Assembly: GCF_001039355.2 (NCBI RefSeq)
Contig: NW_019776172.1
Coordinates: 1-50,010, forward strand
DNA: 50,010 nt
Origin: Lingula anatina
Taxonomy: Eukaryota > Brachiopoda > Lingulata > Lingulida > Lingulidae
Direction of reading: 5' to 3'
The translations under genes were made by a program, and so were the position numbers. Shown in pieces: positions 35,377 to 47,635 of this stretch. How positions within the stretch are numbered: the stretch's first letter is position 1; every line of letters begins with the position of its first letter. The notes under the pieces were generated by a model. The model worked only from the letters and a program-made list of their open reading frames with translations, was not told the origin of the DNA and did not search any database.

Positions 35377-35420
35377 TTTCAATTAACTGCCATAAGTGCT
35401 ACTTTGACAGTGTTCTTGGG

Positions 35421-35426
35421 AATAAA
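35421..35426 (+). terminator. Polyadenylation signal of TTLL4-like gene 2
   Basis: AATAAA lies 45 bases past the stop, in the conserved GTTCTTGGGAATAAAA block. Confidence 0.7.
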
Positions 35427-36776
35427 AAAACAAGTCACTTTTATTGCAAAATTAAACTTTGTTAAAGTTGTTTTATTGGGATTTATGCCTATTTTGAATG
35501 TTGTGCCCACCGTGTGAGACACTGTAAGTTACTTATACATAGCGAGAGATGTTATTTGACCCTGCTGATATACCGGTGCGCCTTAAAGTAGTCGGCTTAA
35601 GGGGGGGGGGGGGGAGCTCGGTGAAATGCGAGTACTTGCTGTCGGTGTGTATATGTCAAATAACATCGCCCCGGGTGACAGTGTGTTATATTCCACGTAC
35701 CCCTTTACAAATATACGACCAATGATATATAATTAAACAACATATCATTATTATCATTATTCATAAAAGTATTCATACATAAATACATATATAATCGTAA
35801 ACATACTAACATAAAACTGCGCAACAGATGCATGTACACTCATAGAAGAAGTACTAGTAGAACTTGTGTGGTACATTATAGGCCTACACACACCAACACG
35901 AACATACATAAGTCTTTTTTTTTTCGTTATCTATTAAAACACGGTCTACTATTTAAGGAGATACGTGCTTCAATTTTTAAGCATTCCAAAAGTGCAAAAC
36001 GAGTCAACTGTACTACTGCATTACCCTCTGGCAGATATTGCAGGCAAAATTTAAAAAAGCCAGAATGGCTGTCTATTTATGTAAAGATATACCTGTGAAT
36101 ATCTTGTGAAAATCAATCGCCTTGGTAAAGGGTACTGCAGCATCGTTCTAGCAACATAAGAACCATGGTACCACGCTATGAGGGAGCTTGAGTTAAAACG
36201 GGGACAGCTAATTTGAAGTAAAGCAATGTGATAGTTTCAACATCCTGATATTTCACAGTTGTATATTCGTTTTTTTTTTACTTTTGATAAAGCAAAATAA
36301 ATATTTTTCTTATGTCAGTGCCTTTAAGTTGCTTTGATAATTATATCCGGTAAGGAGTACCAAACACTTACAGGCGGTCATTTAAGGACTAAAATGAACG
36401 ATTCTATGGCGTAGCTCAAAGCAGTCATGTATCGAGAAAGTGCTAGTGTTACAGTAAAAATAAATTGTGATGATTGTTACTTAAAGTTTTAATACTAAGC
36501 TTGAACACGGATCAGTTTCTCAGCCCACGGTGTGCCTTTGATGTAGCAGTGTAGCAACAGCTTACTTTTATTAACGTCAATGCAACAATACAATTCTAAA
36601 TCCACAACTTTATAGTTTCTACATCAAGGCTAACGTCAGTTACTTGGAGGTCACATCATTATACAATACTTCTCACAGTGGGGGGGAAAACTTCAGATTT
36701 TTATTTGCGATTACATTGTTATTTTGTTCCCAGGAGCAATGTCACCGTTGCAGTTATTACAGTTGTGTTAAATATT

Positions 36777-37027
36777 GGACCATCCCCAGACCCCATCGTA
36801 CTAAATGTGGATCGATCTATCACCGAGGGGATTCTCGCTAAATTGCTTTCAACTAAAGCGGCTTAGATGTCTGTCACGCTTACTGAAGCTGCTAGGGGGA
36901 AATTAATTATCGTTTAGCAGCTTCAGTAGGCGTGCCAGACATCTAAGCAGCTGAAGCTGAAAGCAATATAGCGAGAAACCGCTAGAAGATGGAGCGATGC
37001 TGTACATCGATATAGGTATGGGAACCC
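36777..37027. mobile_element. Foldback MITE upstream of TTLL4-like gene 3
   Basis: This is the counterpart of the elements before genes 1 and 2. Its arms again pair AGCGGCTTAGATGTCTG with CAGACATCTAAGC. Because it is in all three units, insertion predates the duplications. Confidence 0.75.
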
Positions 37028-37237
37028 AATCTATGCTTCAGCATGTTTGAACTGGGTTCCCAAACTTATAGCTACAAACAGTTTGCATTATAGAAGGAAA
37101 CTTGATAACAGAATGTTTGCATTTAAAGAAGGACTTGTCTTTCACCTGAAATGACAAGATATGAATAATGCCTTAAAACCTGAATACATTATTGCCTGAT
37201 ATACAGAAGCATATGGTGTTGCATATGATGAATTCTG

Positions 37238-37243
37238 TATAAA
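37238..37243 (+). promoter_or_regulatory. TATA box of TTLL4-like gene 3
   Basis: TATAAA lies 148 bases before the ATG, in the conserved block. The extra distance comes from an added TACATG repeat in the 5' leader. Confidence 0.6.
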
Positions 37244-37385
37244 CGTCTATGGCCAATTTGTAAACTGCTGGTATTCTTTTAAAACACTGCATATTTTTCC
37301 ATGAACATACATCCACCCAGTTGCAGAGTATTAAAAAGACTACTACATGTACATGTACACCAAGACACTGCTTTATCAGTTTAAG

Positions 37386-40300
37386 ATGGCCTTCAGAACG
37401 ATTCTGCTTGTTTGTACGATAGGATTTCTTCGTCAGATTTCGGCAGACAAGATCGAGTTAAGTGAGTAAACCTCGCTTTACTTTCAATAATATAATTGAT
37501 GATGATAATATGATTTCTCCTCGCTGTCTGTATCAAGACATTTTGTTTTCCATATCGGAAAAAATAATGAAGTGTGAACACTAATTATTATTCATACAAA
37601 ATATTGTTTTTTGGGAAAAAGCCTTATGCGTAAAATTGACAATTGTGACACAGGGCATTCCTGCCCACTTTGTTTAGAAAAGATAAGCTAGTGCACTCAG
37701 TTTTAAATAGAGAGTTATTTTTTCGAAAAAAGGGAGAGTTTTATCGTCTTGGGAAGTGACATAGTGCCTAGAGCAATAGAAGTGACCCAGGGCTTGAAGC
37801 TGCGCCTTCATGTTGTTAAGGCTAAGCATTAAATTTATAATTTGTTCCTAGCGGACAATTGTCACCAACCAAATCGGCTGGACATTGATGTTTGTCAGAA
37901 ACAAGCAATCACTAACCCTACTTCAAGCGACACAGGACCTCTGGAAACACCGTCAGAGAGTTGTCCCAAGACAAGGGTTCCATTTCACCCAGAGGAATAT
38001 CCAGATGAAGAAAAACACCATGTGCATCCAGCCCTGACTCCCAGCCTGTTCTCAAACGTGCCACCGACCATCAACTTCGTGCTGCCGGATGAAGATGGTG
38101 AGCTGGTCGAGGTTGTTTACTGACATGCGTAAAATTCCCATCGAAAAGAATTTGATCATATTCACAACAGTGAACTTACTAGTTTGCGGATCAAATATGG
38201 AGAACCACTAAAAAAAGCTTGTTTTTAAATTCCCAATTAGACACTGAATAGATTACGGGGATTATTGCAACAAGCATTCAAGTGGGTCGGTCATATTTGA
38301 TCCGCGGGTCTGTTAGTCCACTGTTCTGAATGCGCTCTTTGGTAACTGTGGGGGGTAAAACGGGTTGATTCTGTGTGATCGGGAAAGGAAAGAAAGGGCA
38401 ACATTAAAACAGATTAGAAATTTCACAGATAAAACCCGTAGCTGCTGTCTTTTCTCCTGTGGAAAACATACCAAAGTTCGTTCCATATCTTCTTTTCATC
38501 TATCACATTCCTTGACTTCAGTTGATATGTTGAATCCTCGGATAAGAGACCTGTTGAAGGTTTATGGCAAGAGGAACGATATTGCTTTAGAGCTGGCTCT
38601 CACAGTTGGTTTCGCACCTACCAAAGGTGAGTCACGTTTATGGAATTAACATCCATGTCATATAACATTAAAAATTCTCATCTTTCAAAATCTCTCGTAT
38701 TGTTTTGAAGAAAATTTAAGAAATAAATGATTTCGGAATGTGAATTCTGTTCCTGTTTCTGTATTTGTTCTATAGCCGCCCATCACTGTTGCTGTAACTG
38801 TCTATCATTGTTGCTGTAACTGTCTATCATTGTTCCTGTAACTATCATTGTTCCTGTAACTTTCTGTAATTGTCCCTGTAACTGCCCTTGTAACTGTCCG
38901 TAATTGACCTTGTATAATTTTCTGTGATTGTTTCTGTATCTGTCTGTAATTATTAAGTAAGGAAAGTGTTTCGTAGTATATAAAGTATGTTTTATGGTTC
39001 CAGATGTTCAGAAATGGACGTTGTATTTTCATGAACCAATCAAATCTGAGGAAATGGAAAAATATCTAAACGTTTCTCCGCAACAGAAGGTAAATGAATA
39101 ATATTTAGGGAATACAATCTTCCTGTTGCAATTGAAATTGGCAATCAAAATATCTCTGAAAAAAAAAAAAAAAAACGTATGATTTCAGCAAAAAGGGGAT
39201 TTAGGCTTAGTTCGATTGATAACAACCCCCAAGCGTCTTTGAATAAGGACAGGAAAAGTGGACAGTAACTGCCGATCAAATACAGCCATTTCATTTTCAT
39301 GATATATTGACTCTTGGTTGAATGAATAAAGTAAATGAATTGAATGTTTTACGATTGATGTATATCTACCTTCAGTTCAGATTCATTCCGGACAGTTGGA
39401 CAATCGGATGCAAAGACAGACTGACGCGGAATTTACAAACCATGGCGCTGATTCACGGGGGAAAAGAATATGACTTTTATCCAACTACCTTCCTTCTTCC
39501 TGCTGACGTCAACCAGCTTCGACAGTTTTCACACAGCAGCACTGAAGACCATGTCTGGATTGTCAAACCGGTAAATGATGAAATCGGTGCCTGTTTTTAT
39601 CCATTAACAGTGATTTACTGTAACTTTTTTTCAAAATCAACTGACCACGAGAAGGTTACCTGCTAAGTATGCAATTGAAATCAGTATCATTTCAGTCATC
39701 TTCCTTGAATAATGTTTCTTTCTTTTTAATTTTAACAAACGTTGTATGGATTTTGAAATTATAGTTTCAGGATATCTTTCGTATAAATCTATGTTCATTA
39801 TTAATTAGCACATGAAATTGTTCGACGATGCAATTTTTAAGTCATGACCTTTGTAAAAGAGGAATTTGAATCAGTAAATATTGATTCATTGTTTTCTTGC
39901 CTGAAACATGCTGATCAGCCATTATGTAACGCAATGTTTATTTTCACCCCTTGCTCTAAGTATTGTTACAGTAAAGCAAGGGGAATATATATGACACAAA
40001 AGTGGCAAGACGCCAACAAGTACAGAAATGCTGTCGTACAAAGGCAAGTAGTTTGCTATAAACAGTAGATCAATTTAGGCAATGGTGCCTGCATGCGTGT
40101 TGTTGAACTGCATTGATTACTGTTTTTAATGACGAATGGGTATCTGAAGATATCATTTATTTATTATTCTTATTCTCACTATCAGTCCAGACCAAATATA
40201 ACATCAAATGTAAACTGTAATCCGTTTTAAAATCTATGTCATCGCTGTTGCTCGAGTACGTTTTTCCTTCGTTCCCAAATACGCTCGTGCCCTGTATTGA

Positions 40301-43300
40301 AGTTTAGTGAAACTATGATAATAATTTGTTGCATTGCACTTTTTTTTTTAAATTTCACAAGGTATGTCCCCAACCCTTTCCTCATCAAAGGGTACAAGTT
40401 CGATTTGCGGATTTACGTGGAAGTGACTTCGGTGGACCCATTACGGATATACATATATCCAGAAGGTCTAGTTAGATTTGCCTCCGAAAAGTGAGTCAAT
40501 TTTTGCACAAATTAATTGTTTCGTAGTTGAAACTACAGCTAATAGCGACTGTCGACAAAATTTAATTCTTTAGTAGTCGAAACTGCAGCTAAGAGAGATT
40601 GTCAACAAAAGGAGAGCCATTTTCGCACACCATATTTTACAACATAATGTCCAAGAAACCAATGGTAGCACACACACACACACATTGGAAATAAATGAAA
40701 ATTAATTAACCAGCGTGTCGATCATGTGTTAACCCGATTTTCTTAGTTCGCTGAAAACAGTTCTCGATAATCAGCATTTTACCGAATCTATAGCATCTCA
40801 TAAAACTCGTGGTGTCTAAAGGCGGTTGCGTTTTTGATCATCATCTTCAGTATTGTACATTGAAGTTTTGGCAAAAGATTATCTCCACAATCACGTTAAT
40901 CTTTTTCAATTTCAGGTTTTCGATGAAGAACGTCTACAATAAATTCGCACATTTAACAAACTTTCTTGTCAATAGTGAGAAGAAGGGTTTCCGCATCGAT
41001 CGTGAGATGCAAGAAGGACACACTTGGTAAGAATAACTCCAAATGAAATAGCAATGCCTCCATTATAATTACTAGTAGTTTCGTGACAATGTTCAAATAA
41101 ACGGGCCATGTTGCATCGGTTAGTGGTAAAATGAACTTAAATGTTATTCTAAATACATGTTTAAAATTTACATAATTCGAAAAGGGCCCCCTTTATAGTC
41201 GAAGGGTGGCTATCTTACCAACATCTCACATCACATGAAATGTTATAAAATCACATCACATAACATCACATAAAATGGCATAGCTTAACATGACATACAT
41301 GCCATAGCATAACATGACATATAACATAACATGACATAGCATAACATAGCATAGCATGACATAGCATAACATGGAATAGCATAGCATGGCATCACAACAT
41401 GACGCAGCATGACTTGCCGCAACATGACGTAGCATGGCATGACATAGCATAATCTCCATGAATTCCATTGTAGGTCCCATTCTACGTTTTGGGCATATTT
41501 AAAACGGCACCACGGAATAGATCGAAATCCAGTTTGGGAGGACATAAAAGATATAATTATTAAGACAATCATAAGGTAAGCATCTGGTCTAAAATGTTGA
41601 CCTTTTCAGCTAGTCGAAACGGGTACATCAAGAAGGTATATACACTGTATGCCAGATGCAGTTTTGGAATTGGAGAGGTATTTTAAGGTAGATCGGTCGT
41701 TACGTAATTTGACGATTTGCGCAATTTCAGCGCATCGTCAATCGTCTCTAACGACACTTCAGTCTGTTTTATCAATTTGAGGAAATAAAACAATTATCTA
41801 TAAGATAAACACACATAATCAACTTGTATGTAACTCTGTATGATCGATACAGATTTTCGACAACGTTTGTCGACTATGATTCCATGTACGACAACTGTAG
41901 CACGTTCATAGACTTGCCCTTCAAGAAATCGTCGGAATACTGTAGCTCCTTTTCCAATTTGAATTGCCACTAGAAAATGTATGACAGCTAAAGCTCACAA
42001 ATTATGCACGTAGGTGCTATATCATGTAAAGAATAAGTGTTGTAAATTCCAATCAAAGCGTCTGCGTAAATTTTGAGGTAGAACGCCTTGAATGTGCTGC
42101 ATACTGTAGCTTAGATTTCGACGAAAACCGGAAGTGCGTCGTAACGCCATTCATTTGGACTTAGAGAAATTTGGACTGAGAAATATTTCGTAGCTTATAC
42201 AAATGTTCAGAAAATGGCCATACAGCTTGAAGAAAATTCACTAGTCAAAATTAAAACTGCGTTATATTATACAGAAAAATTGTGCACTTCTGACCTTGAC
42301 TTGTCAGTGTAAACAAAGTGTACTGAACGCACCGCAAGCAAGCACGTGAATGCCGCATTTGATACTTTGTATCAGACGCTTCATTTTACTTGACAACGCA
42401 GTGTTTACGATGTCACGTTCATGTTATATTCATTAATATAAAACAAAGACAATAAACTATTTTCATACACATGAGTATTTCCCTTATTACTCTCTTCAAT
42501 ATTTTTTTGTAAAGTAAATGGCTTAGGCCTACACCTCATCAGTATGATAAATCTGAAAATAGCCGAGTATACTCACTTCAGCTGTTAAACATAATAAAAG
42601 TTTTAAATGCACTTATATGTCTCTCTACACACACACACACACACACAAAAAAAAACGATTTCGTGAAAAACACCCATTTTCCCATTGATTTGAATGGGGA
42701 CTTCCGACTAGTGCGTCACGCAGGGTGTAACGCACTTCAACTTGGCGTAGTTCTTTCATTTGGTCGGTGACCCCCAATTTTTTTGGTAAAATATATATGT
42801 ACTTGTAGGCCTCTTTACACAAGAACATTTTTTAAAAAATTCGAACGTCAGAAAGTCATAAAAAATGCTTTAGTGAAAAAACACCCATTTTCCCATTGAT
42901 TTGAATGGGGACTAGTGCGTCACGCGGGGTGTAATGCACTTCAACTTGGCGTAGTTCTCTTATTTGGTCGGTGACCCCCAATTTTTTTAGTAAAATTTAA
43001 ATGTACTTGGAAGCCTCTTTACACAAAAAAATTTTTTAAAAAATTCGAACGTCAGAAAGTCATAAAAAATAATGCTTTAGTGAAAAAACACCCATTTTCC
43101 CATTGATTTGAATGGGGACTAGTGCGATATGCAGGTTGTATCATATTTTGGATTAGTTCTCTTATTTGGTCGGTGACCCCCAATTTTTTTTGCAAATTTT
43201 TAATGTACTTGGGTGTCTCTTCAAACAAAAGAAAAATTAAAAAAATTCGAACGTTGGAACATGTAACGACCGATCTACCTTAAGCGTTTTTTCACTGTGG

Positions 43301-43676
43301 CGCAGCCATGGATGGTTTGTATATACAAACATTTTGCAAACCGATATGGTTCCCACCGCAAGTCAATGTTCTATTAAGCCTGAATTTCGAACTTGTGATT
43401 GCCTTTGGCTATTACACTGGTATAGACTTAATGTCAGATATCTGTATATAATTGATATGGTTTGATCACATATTGTAGCGGGGAGGCTGACATGCGCAAA
43501 GCAGTCAAGTCCTACCTAAAGAGCAGATACAGCGTCCATGAACTCTTTGGCTTCGACGTTCTTCTGGACGCTAACCTTAAACCGTGGGTGCTAGAGGTCA
43601 ACGTTTATCCTAAGTAAGTGAACATTCTAAAAATGTATCCACGTGTTATGATTTTTATCTTTGGACATTTTTGGGC

Positions 43677-43708
<32 letters not shown>

Positions 43709-45617
43709 TTCATTAACGATTTCTGTTTCAATATTATCTCTTTTCTTCTTTTTACAGAATAAGCATCTCCTAAAGAATATCTTACACCTATTGATCATAA
43801 TATTTAGCATATTTAAAGCATGTTCTTCGTTAGATTAGATTTATCATACGCATGAGTAAGTGTGATGACGCAATGCGATACTTCAATTAATCAGATGCTG
43901 ACAGGGATTTTTTTTTACTATTGGCGAAGTGACTGGCTTGTCAATTAAAGGGGGCGCCACTGGAAGTTGAATGTTTTTATTGATAAATTTTTTAGCGCCT
44001 GGTATTATGAAATAACCATTAAACAATTCCAGTGCTTGATGTTGGCATTGTTCATTCTCTGCTAGGCCTCAGACGGCAGCCAATTGCTTTCATATGAACT
44101 TTCAGCTTGGGTCGTAACTTCACCAAGGTACACGTACCGTTGTTAAAGGATGTGCTGAACCTTGTTGGTATACAGATTCCCTTTGTTGGGAACAGGGAGT
44201 TTCGATCGCAGTTGGGACCGGAAAGGTAGACTTGTCGTTCTAGCTCGTACATAAATCTTTGTAAACACCCGATTTAAAATCTAAAAAGTCATGTTTAATT
44301 TGTAAAGTTCTACCCTCTAACAGCCAATCGTTTCCTTTGCCTATTCATGTTACATCTACAAGAAACAATTGCACTTTACCGGTTGATATTTTGCACAAAC
44401 GCACATTTGAAGCACATGTTTGTGGTTACATTTCAGAAAGTCAAGCGTTCCTAAACACCTTACTATGGACCACAGGCTGTGGGTGCAGACACTGTCCGCG
44501 GAGGCCCAGGAGAAGCATGAATACTACACGCAAAATCTTAGTGAGGTGGGTAGAGTTTGGGGGGGGGGGGGGTTTGAGTGAAGAAATTGAGATTTTAATT
44601 CGGCGATGATACTCGTTTATAAAAAAGTGTTATAAACTATAACAACTATTATTATTGTAATTATAATGGACATAATTGACATACATCACTGTAACCCTTT
44701 TGAACTCCTAATACGGTTGCTCTTGTCCACCTTCCCAAATTCTCGCCGTACCCTGAAAAGGGACAACTTTATATCACTATGTCTCGATAGTTGATCGACA
44801 ATTTGGGTAAAAAAAACTATGCACTCATCTGTGCTTTTTAAACTTTTGAAAGAAAGGTTTTTCTTTATATTAACAAGACCCAACAACAAACCATATTAGA
44901 CAACCTGGCAGCAGATGACGTGCGGATGCTGATAGAGACAATAGACGAAGACAACAGAAAAGGACAGTTTGAAAGAATATTTCCTGGTCCAGATACCGGG
45001 AAATACCTACGATTCTTTGAACAACCAAGGTCAAGAAAGTTTTACTCTACGACTTTTTAAATCAGAATTTTAAAAATAGATTAGTCTTCAACGTCAATAA
45101 TATGTACTTTTTTATTAAAACGATTTTCTCAAACGGATTTACTTTATATATAATCTTACATCAAAATAATTCTAAAAGTAATGCATTAATTCCGTAAAAA
45201 GTTGAGAGACACAAGTATTCAATGAAATATCATTGTAGGAATACCAGACCCGTAGCCAGGGGTGTTCGGGGGGAGGGGGGGTCGAATGAACCGCCCCTTT
45301 TCTAGGGTTTAGGTCCCCTCTGGGTAAACACTTATCTAGGTACACGTAGGTTGTTGGTAAAAGGTCCACTTTTTCAGTAAAAGATCTCCTCCCTCAACCT
45401 TAAATTGCTGGCTACAGGCCTTCCAACAACGGATTGCTTTTTATATTTATTTATTTATTTATTTATTTTCGACTCTCGTTAATGTCGTAAAATCATGTCT
45501 CCTAGGTACTACAACCTACTTCTTCACCAGTGGATCAGCCGTTACCATGACAACCAAGAAGCAGGGAGGGACATTCTGGAGTCGCTGTGCCGCCAGTTCA
45601 AACATGTTGAAGCATGA
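37386..45617 (+). CDS. Secretory-signal TTLL4-like glutamate ligase 3, 14 exons
   Basis: Exons: 37386-37461, 37852-38097, 38522-38626, 39004-39089, 39376-39570, 39961-40043, 40362-40490, 40916-41026, 41474-41575, 43479-43613, 44106-44225, 44437-44545, 44878-45029 and 45506-45617. Lengths match genes 1 and 2 exactly (586 residues). The signal peptide is MAFR plus [11 protein letters not shown] and RQISA, with three cysteines after it. This copy keeps the family Arg in SKARGI (240-245). After the metal-binding EVN it reads VYPN where genes 1 and 2 read VSPF, so a normally conserved Ser is Tyr. [20 protein letters not shown] and FGFDVLLD are intact. Intron 6 has a GC donor; intron 9 is enlarged to 1903 bases by a transposon. 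No stops or frameshifts, so it is presumably functional, though the Ser-to-Tyr change could alter activity. Confidence 0.9.
41683..43283. mobile_element. 1.6-kb TTAA-flanked DNA transposon in intron 9 of gene 3
   Basis: The element has perfect 18-base terminal inverted repeats, GGTAGATCGGTCGTTACG or near it at the left and GTAACGACCGATCTACC at the right, each bordered by TTAA (41683-41686 and 43280-43283). There is no long reading frame, so it is non-autonomous. The left end has subterminal GACGAT/ATCGTC pairs. The right third holds three tandem copies of a 207-211-base unit starting CACCCATTTTCCCATTGATT (42671, 42882 and 43089). The TTAA target suggests a piggyBac-like mobiliser, though the ends do not start CCC. 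Genes 1 and 2 lack it. Confidence 0.85.
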
Positions 45618-45663
45618 TTTATACTAATCACGTCATAAGTGCTACGTTGACAGTGTTCTTGGG

Positions 45664-45669
45664 AATAAA
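45664..45669 (+). terminator. Polyadenylation signal of TTLL4-like gene 3
   Basis: AATAAA lies 47 bases past the stop, in the conserved TTCTTGGGAATAAAA block. Confidence 0.7.
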
Positions 45670-45994
45670 AGTCACTTTTATTGCATAATTAAGATTTATT
45701 AAAGGTGTTTTATCTGGATTTCTGCTTATTGTGAATGGGAAACACGGGGAAACCAACTCTTACTGAGCAAAACTATATTTATTAATATATTTAATATATT
45801 TATGAACATTAATGTACCCCAACTTGCACTAGCAAATGCTGAAAGTGAAACAACATAGAAATATCAATATTCACGCAGGTATTCATACATAAATACATAA
45901 TCGTAAACATACTAACATAAAACAGAACATACATATGCATGTACACTCATAGAAGTAGTAGCACTTCTATGGTACACTGTTGGCTTACACGCAC

Positions 45995-45995
<1 letters not shown>

Positions 45996-46034
<39 letters not shown>
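45996..46034. repeat. (CA)n microsatellite at the end of duplication unit 3
   Basis: A CA dinucleotide run sits where units 1 and 2 read CACACACACCAACACG. Confidence 0.9.
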
Positions 46035-46038
<4 letters not shown>

Positions 46039-46159
46039 GTTCTAACCAAAATTGAAAAATATAAACAATCACCGCACCAAAAAACAAATGTTATTATAAT
46101 ATAAAAACAATCATATATACTTAACAAATTTAAACGAAAATAACCAAAAAACAAAAACG

Positions 46160-46951
46160 AAAGACNATGTTGTTTTTATGCTATTGCGCGGTGCATACAC
46201 ATCTTAATTGCTTAAAATTGAACATCGGTATTGTACAAAAGAAGCCGCAAAGTTCCTCAAAAATCTTGGACGACAACACATTAGCCTCGGTCACAACCGG
46301 CCGCACTGGCTCTTACGACCCGTTTTCAAGAGTTCAAATTTTGCGGAGAATCTCATGTGCCACGCAAGTCCTTTATGTGAAATTTCGAGTTCGCACGTAT
46401 GTAAGCACGTACGAAGGATATTGCACATTTCCAATAGATTCTACGAATAATCTGCGAACAGCGAGGCAGCAAGCGTGACTTGCTCCCTTCGCAAGGCGTT
46501 TGCAAGGAGTTTGCAATGAGACTTGCCTGGTCCAAGATGCACGTCGCAAGCAATGAAGGAGAAAGTGCCCTTTGCATGTTGAGTACGGCGCACGCCCTCA
46601 CATCTATAACGAACAAAGTCGTGAGGGAGTAGTGTTTTTGCAGAGTATCGGTACGCAGGAGTATCAGTGCGGGGGAGTATCGGTGCGGGGATGTATAGGG
46701 ATGTAACCAAATGAAATACGGACACGATTTTTGAACTTCGGAAAAAAAATGAAGCAAAAATTGAATCTCGTAGGGGGTGGGACTATAGTGCGAGGAAAAA
46801 GTTGCAAGCCTGAATTGTTTTCATTTTTAGATATAAGTTACAATATTATATTGAGTTTAAATTTTCAAAGTTTTAAGAATGTGTTATCTCTAGATAGTAT
46901 AGTCACACTACTCCCGGATTCAACATAAAAAAAAAAAAAAAAAAAAAAAAA
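46160..46951. other. Unexplained stretch ending in a 25-base poly(A)
   Basis: This stretch is not shared with the duplication units. It has a GC-richer core (46240-46700) with many TTGC/GCAA words, a short tandem AGTATCGGTGCGGGG motif (46645-46690) and a terminal A run (46927-46951). Overlapping frames of up to 134 codons exist on both strands but show no recognisable protein or conserved splice structure. It could be an old retroposon; no flanking duplication was found. Confidence 0.4.
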
Positions 46952-47200
46952 TTACGTGTCGACTGGACTACACTAACTGGTCGAATGAACACCTGTCGTA
47001 ACTTACCCACTACTCTTCCAAATAAAACAACTAGCACAATATATACAGTGCTTCTACCTAGAAGAAAATAATTCCATTCTAATTCACTTCACTCAACCGA
47101 ATAGAATTATACGAACAACAAGAAGATGCTGACCCAAACTGCACGGGTGGCTGGCTGTAAAACAAACCAGGGAAAACTACTTACCACATTTCGTCAGGTT

Positions 47201-47426
47201 CCATTCCAAATGAAAGAATCGCTCCACGTCATGTATATCGATCCAAGTCCGCGGAGACCCTCGCTGAATACAATCAGATTAGAAGATCAACACGCCTCCT
47301 TTTATTTCCAACGTACTCGTTTATAATCACCAACTTTTTGGTGTTCTAATCAACGCCAGGAGGAGGCGTGTTAATAGTGATTGCATTGGATTGATCTACG
47401 TAAAACGAAAGTATCATTTGGAATGG
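47201..47426. mobile_element. Inverted-repeat MITE upstream of TTLL4-like gene 4
   Basis: The ends CCATTCCAAATGA and TCATTTGGAATGG are inverted repeats. Inner arms ACACGCCTCC and GGAGGCGTGT also pair. There is no coding capacity. The element lies 210-435 bases before the gene 4 start codon, so it may overlap regulatory sequence. Confidence 0.7.
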
Positions 47427-47560
47427 GCTCTAACTCTTCCCACCATTCTGCGGTTATACGAGACCACTTAAATACACATCGAGCGGATTGTTGTCCACAT
47501 AGTATTGACTACCCAAGCAACCTACAGTGCTTGAAATGTCGTTAATAATGTTCACACCTG

Positions 47561-47566
47561 TATATA
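47561..47566 (+). promoter_or_regulatory. Candidate TATA element of TTLL4-like gene 4
   Basis: TATATA in CACCTGTATATAGCACC lies 75 bases before the ATG. Its flanks are unlike the TATA block of genes 1-3, and the distance is shorter. Confidence 0.4.
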
Positions 47567-47635
47567 GCACCAATGATCGTACAATATTAAGCCTCAGGTC
47601 AGATGAATTAGGCCAATGCACCGAGAGCAAAAAGC

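Larger units (their letters stand above)
26643..35877. repeat. Segmental duplication unit 2 (TTLL4-like gene 2)
   Basis: This unit begins GGGCCTACACACACCAACACG, as does unit 3 at about 35881. Intron sequence is alignable to unit 1 almost throughout, apart from the MITE missing from intron 3. The 5' flank 26643-28000 contains only the foldback element and the TATA region. Confidence 0.85.
35878..45990. repeat. Segmental duplication unit 3 (TTLL4-like gene 3)
   Basis: This unit is more diverged from units 1 and 2 than they are from each other. It carries a 1.6-kb transposon in intron 9 and a TGTAACTGT-rich degenerate repeat in intron 3 (about 38770-38940). Its 3' flank loses homology at about 45735 and regains it at about 45888. 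The 35878-37385 stretch has only the foldback element, the antisense remnant and the promoter. Confidence 0.85.

Noticed and set aside
37393-37581. Minus-strand frame over exon 1 of gene 3
   Set aside because: It is the shadow of the signal-peptide exon on the other strand.
46353-46757. 134-codon minus-strand frame
   Set aside because: No recognisable motif, no splice support, and overlapped by other open frames in the same GC-richer block.
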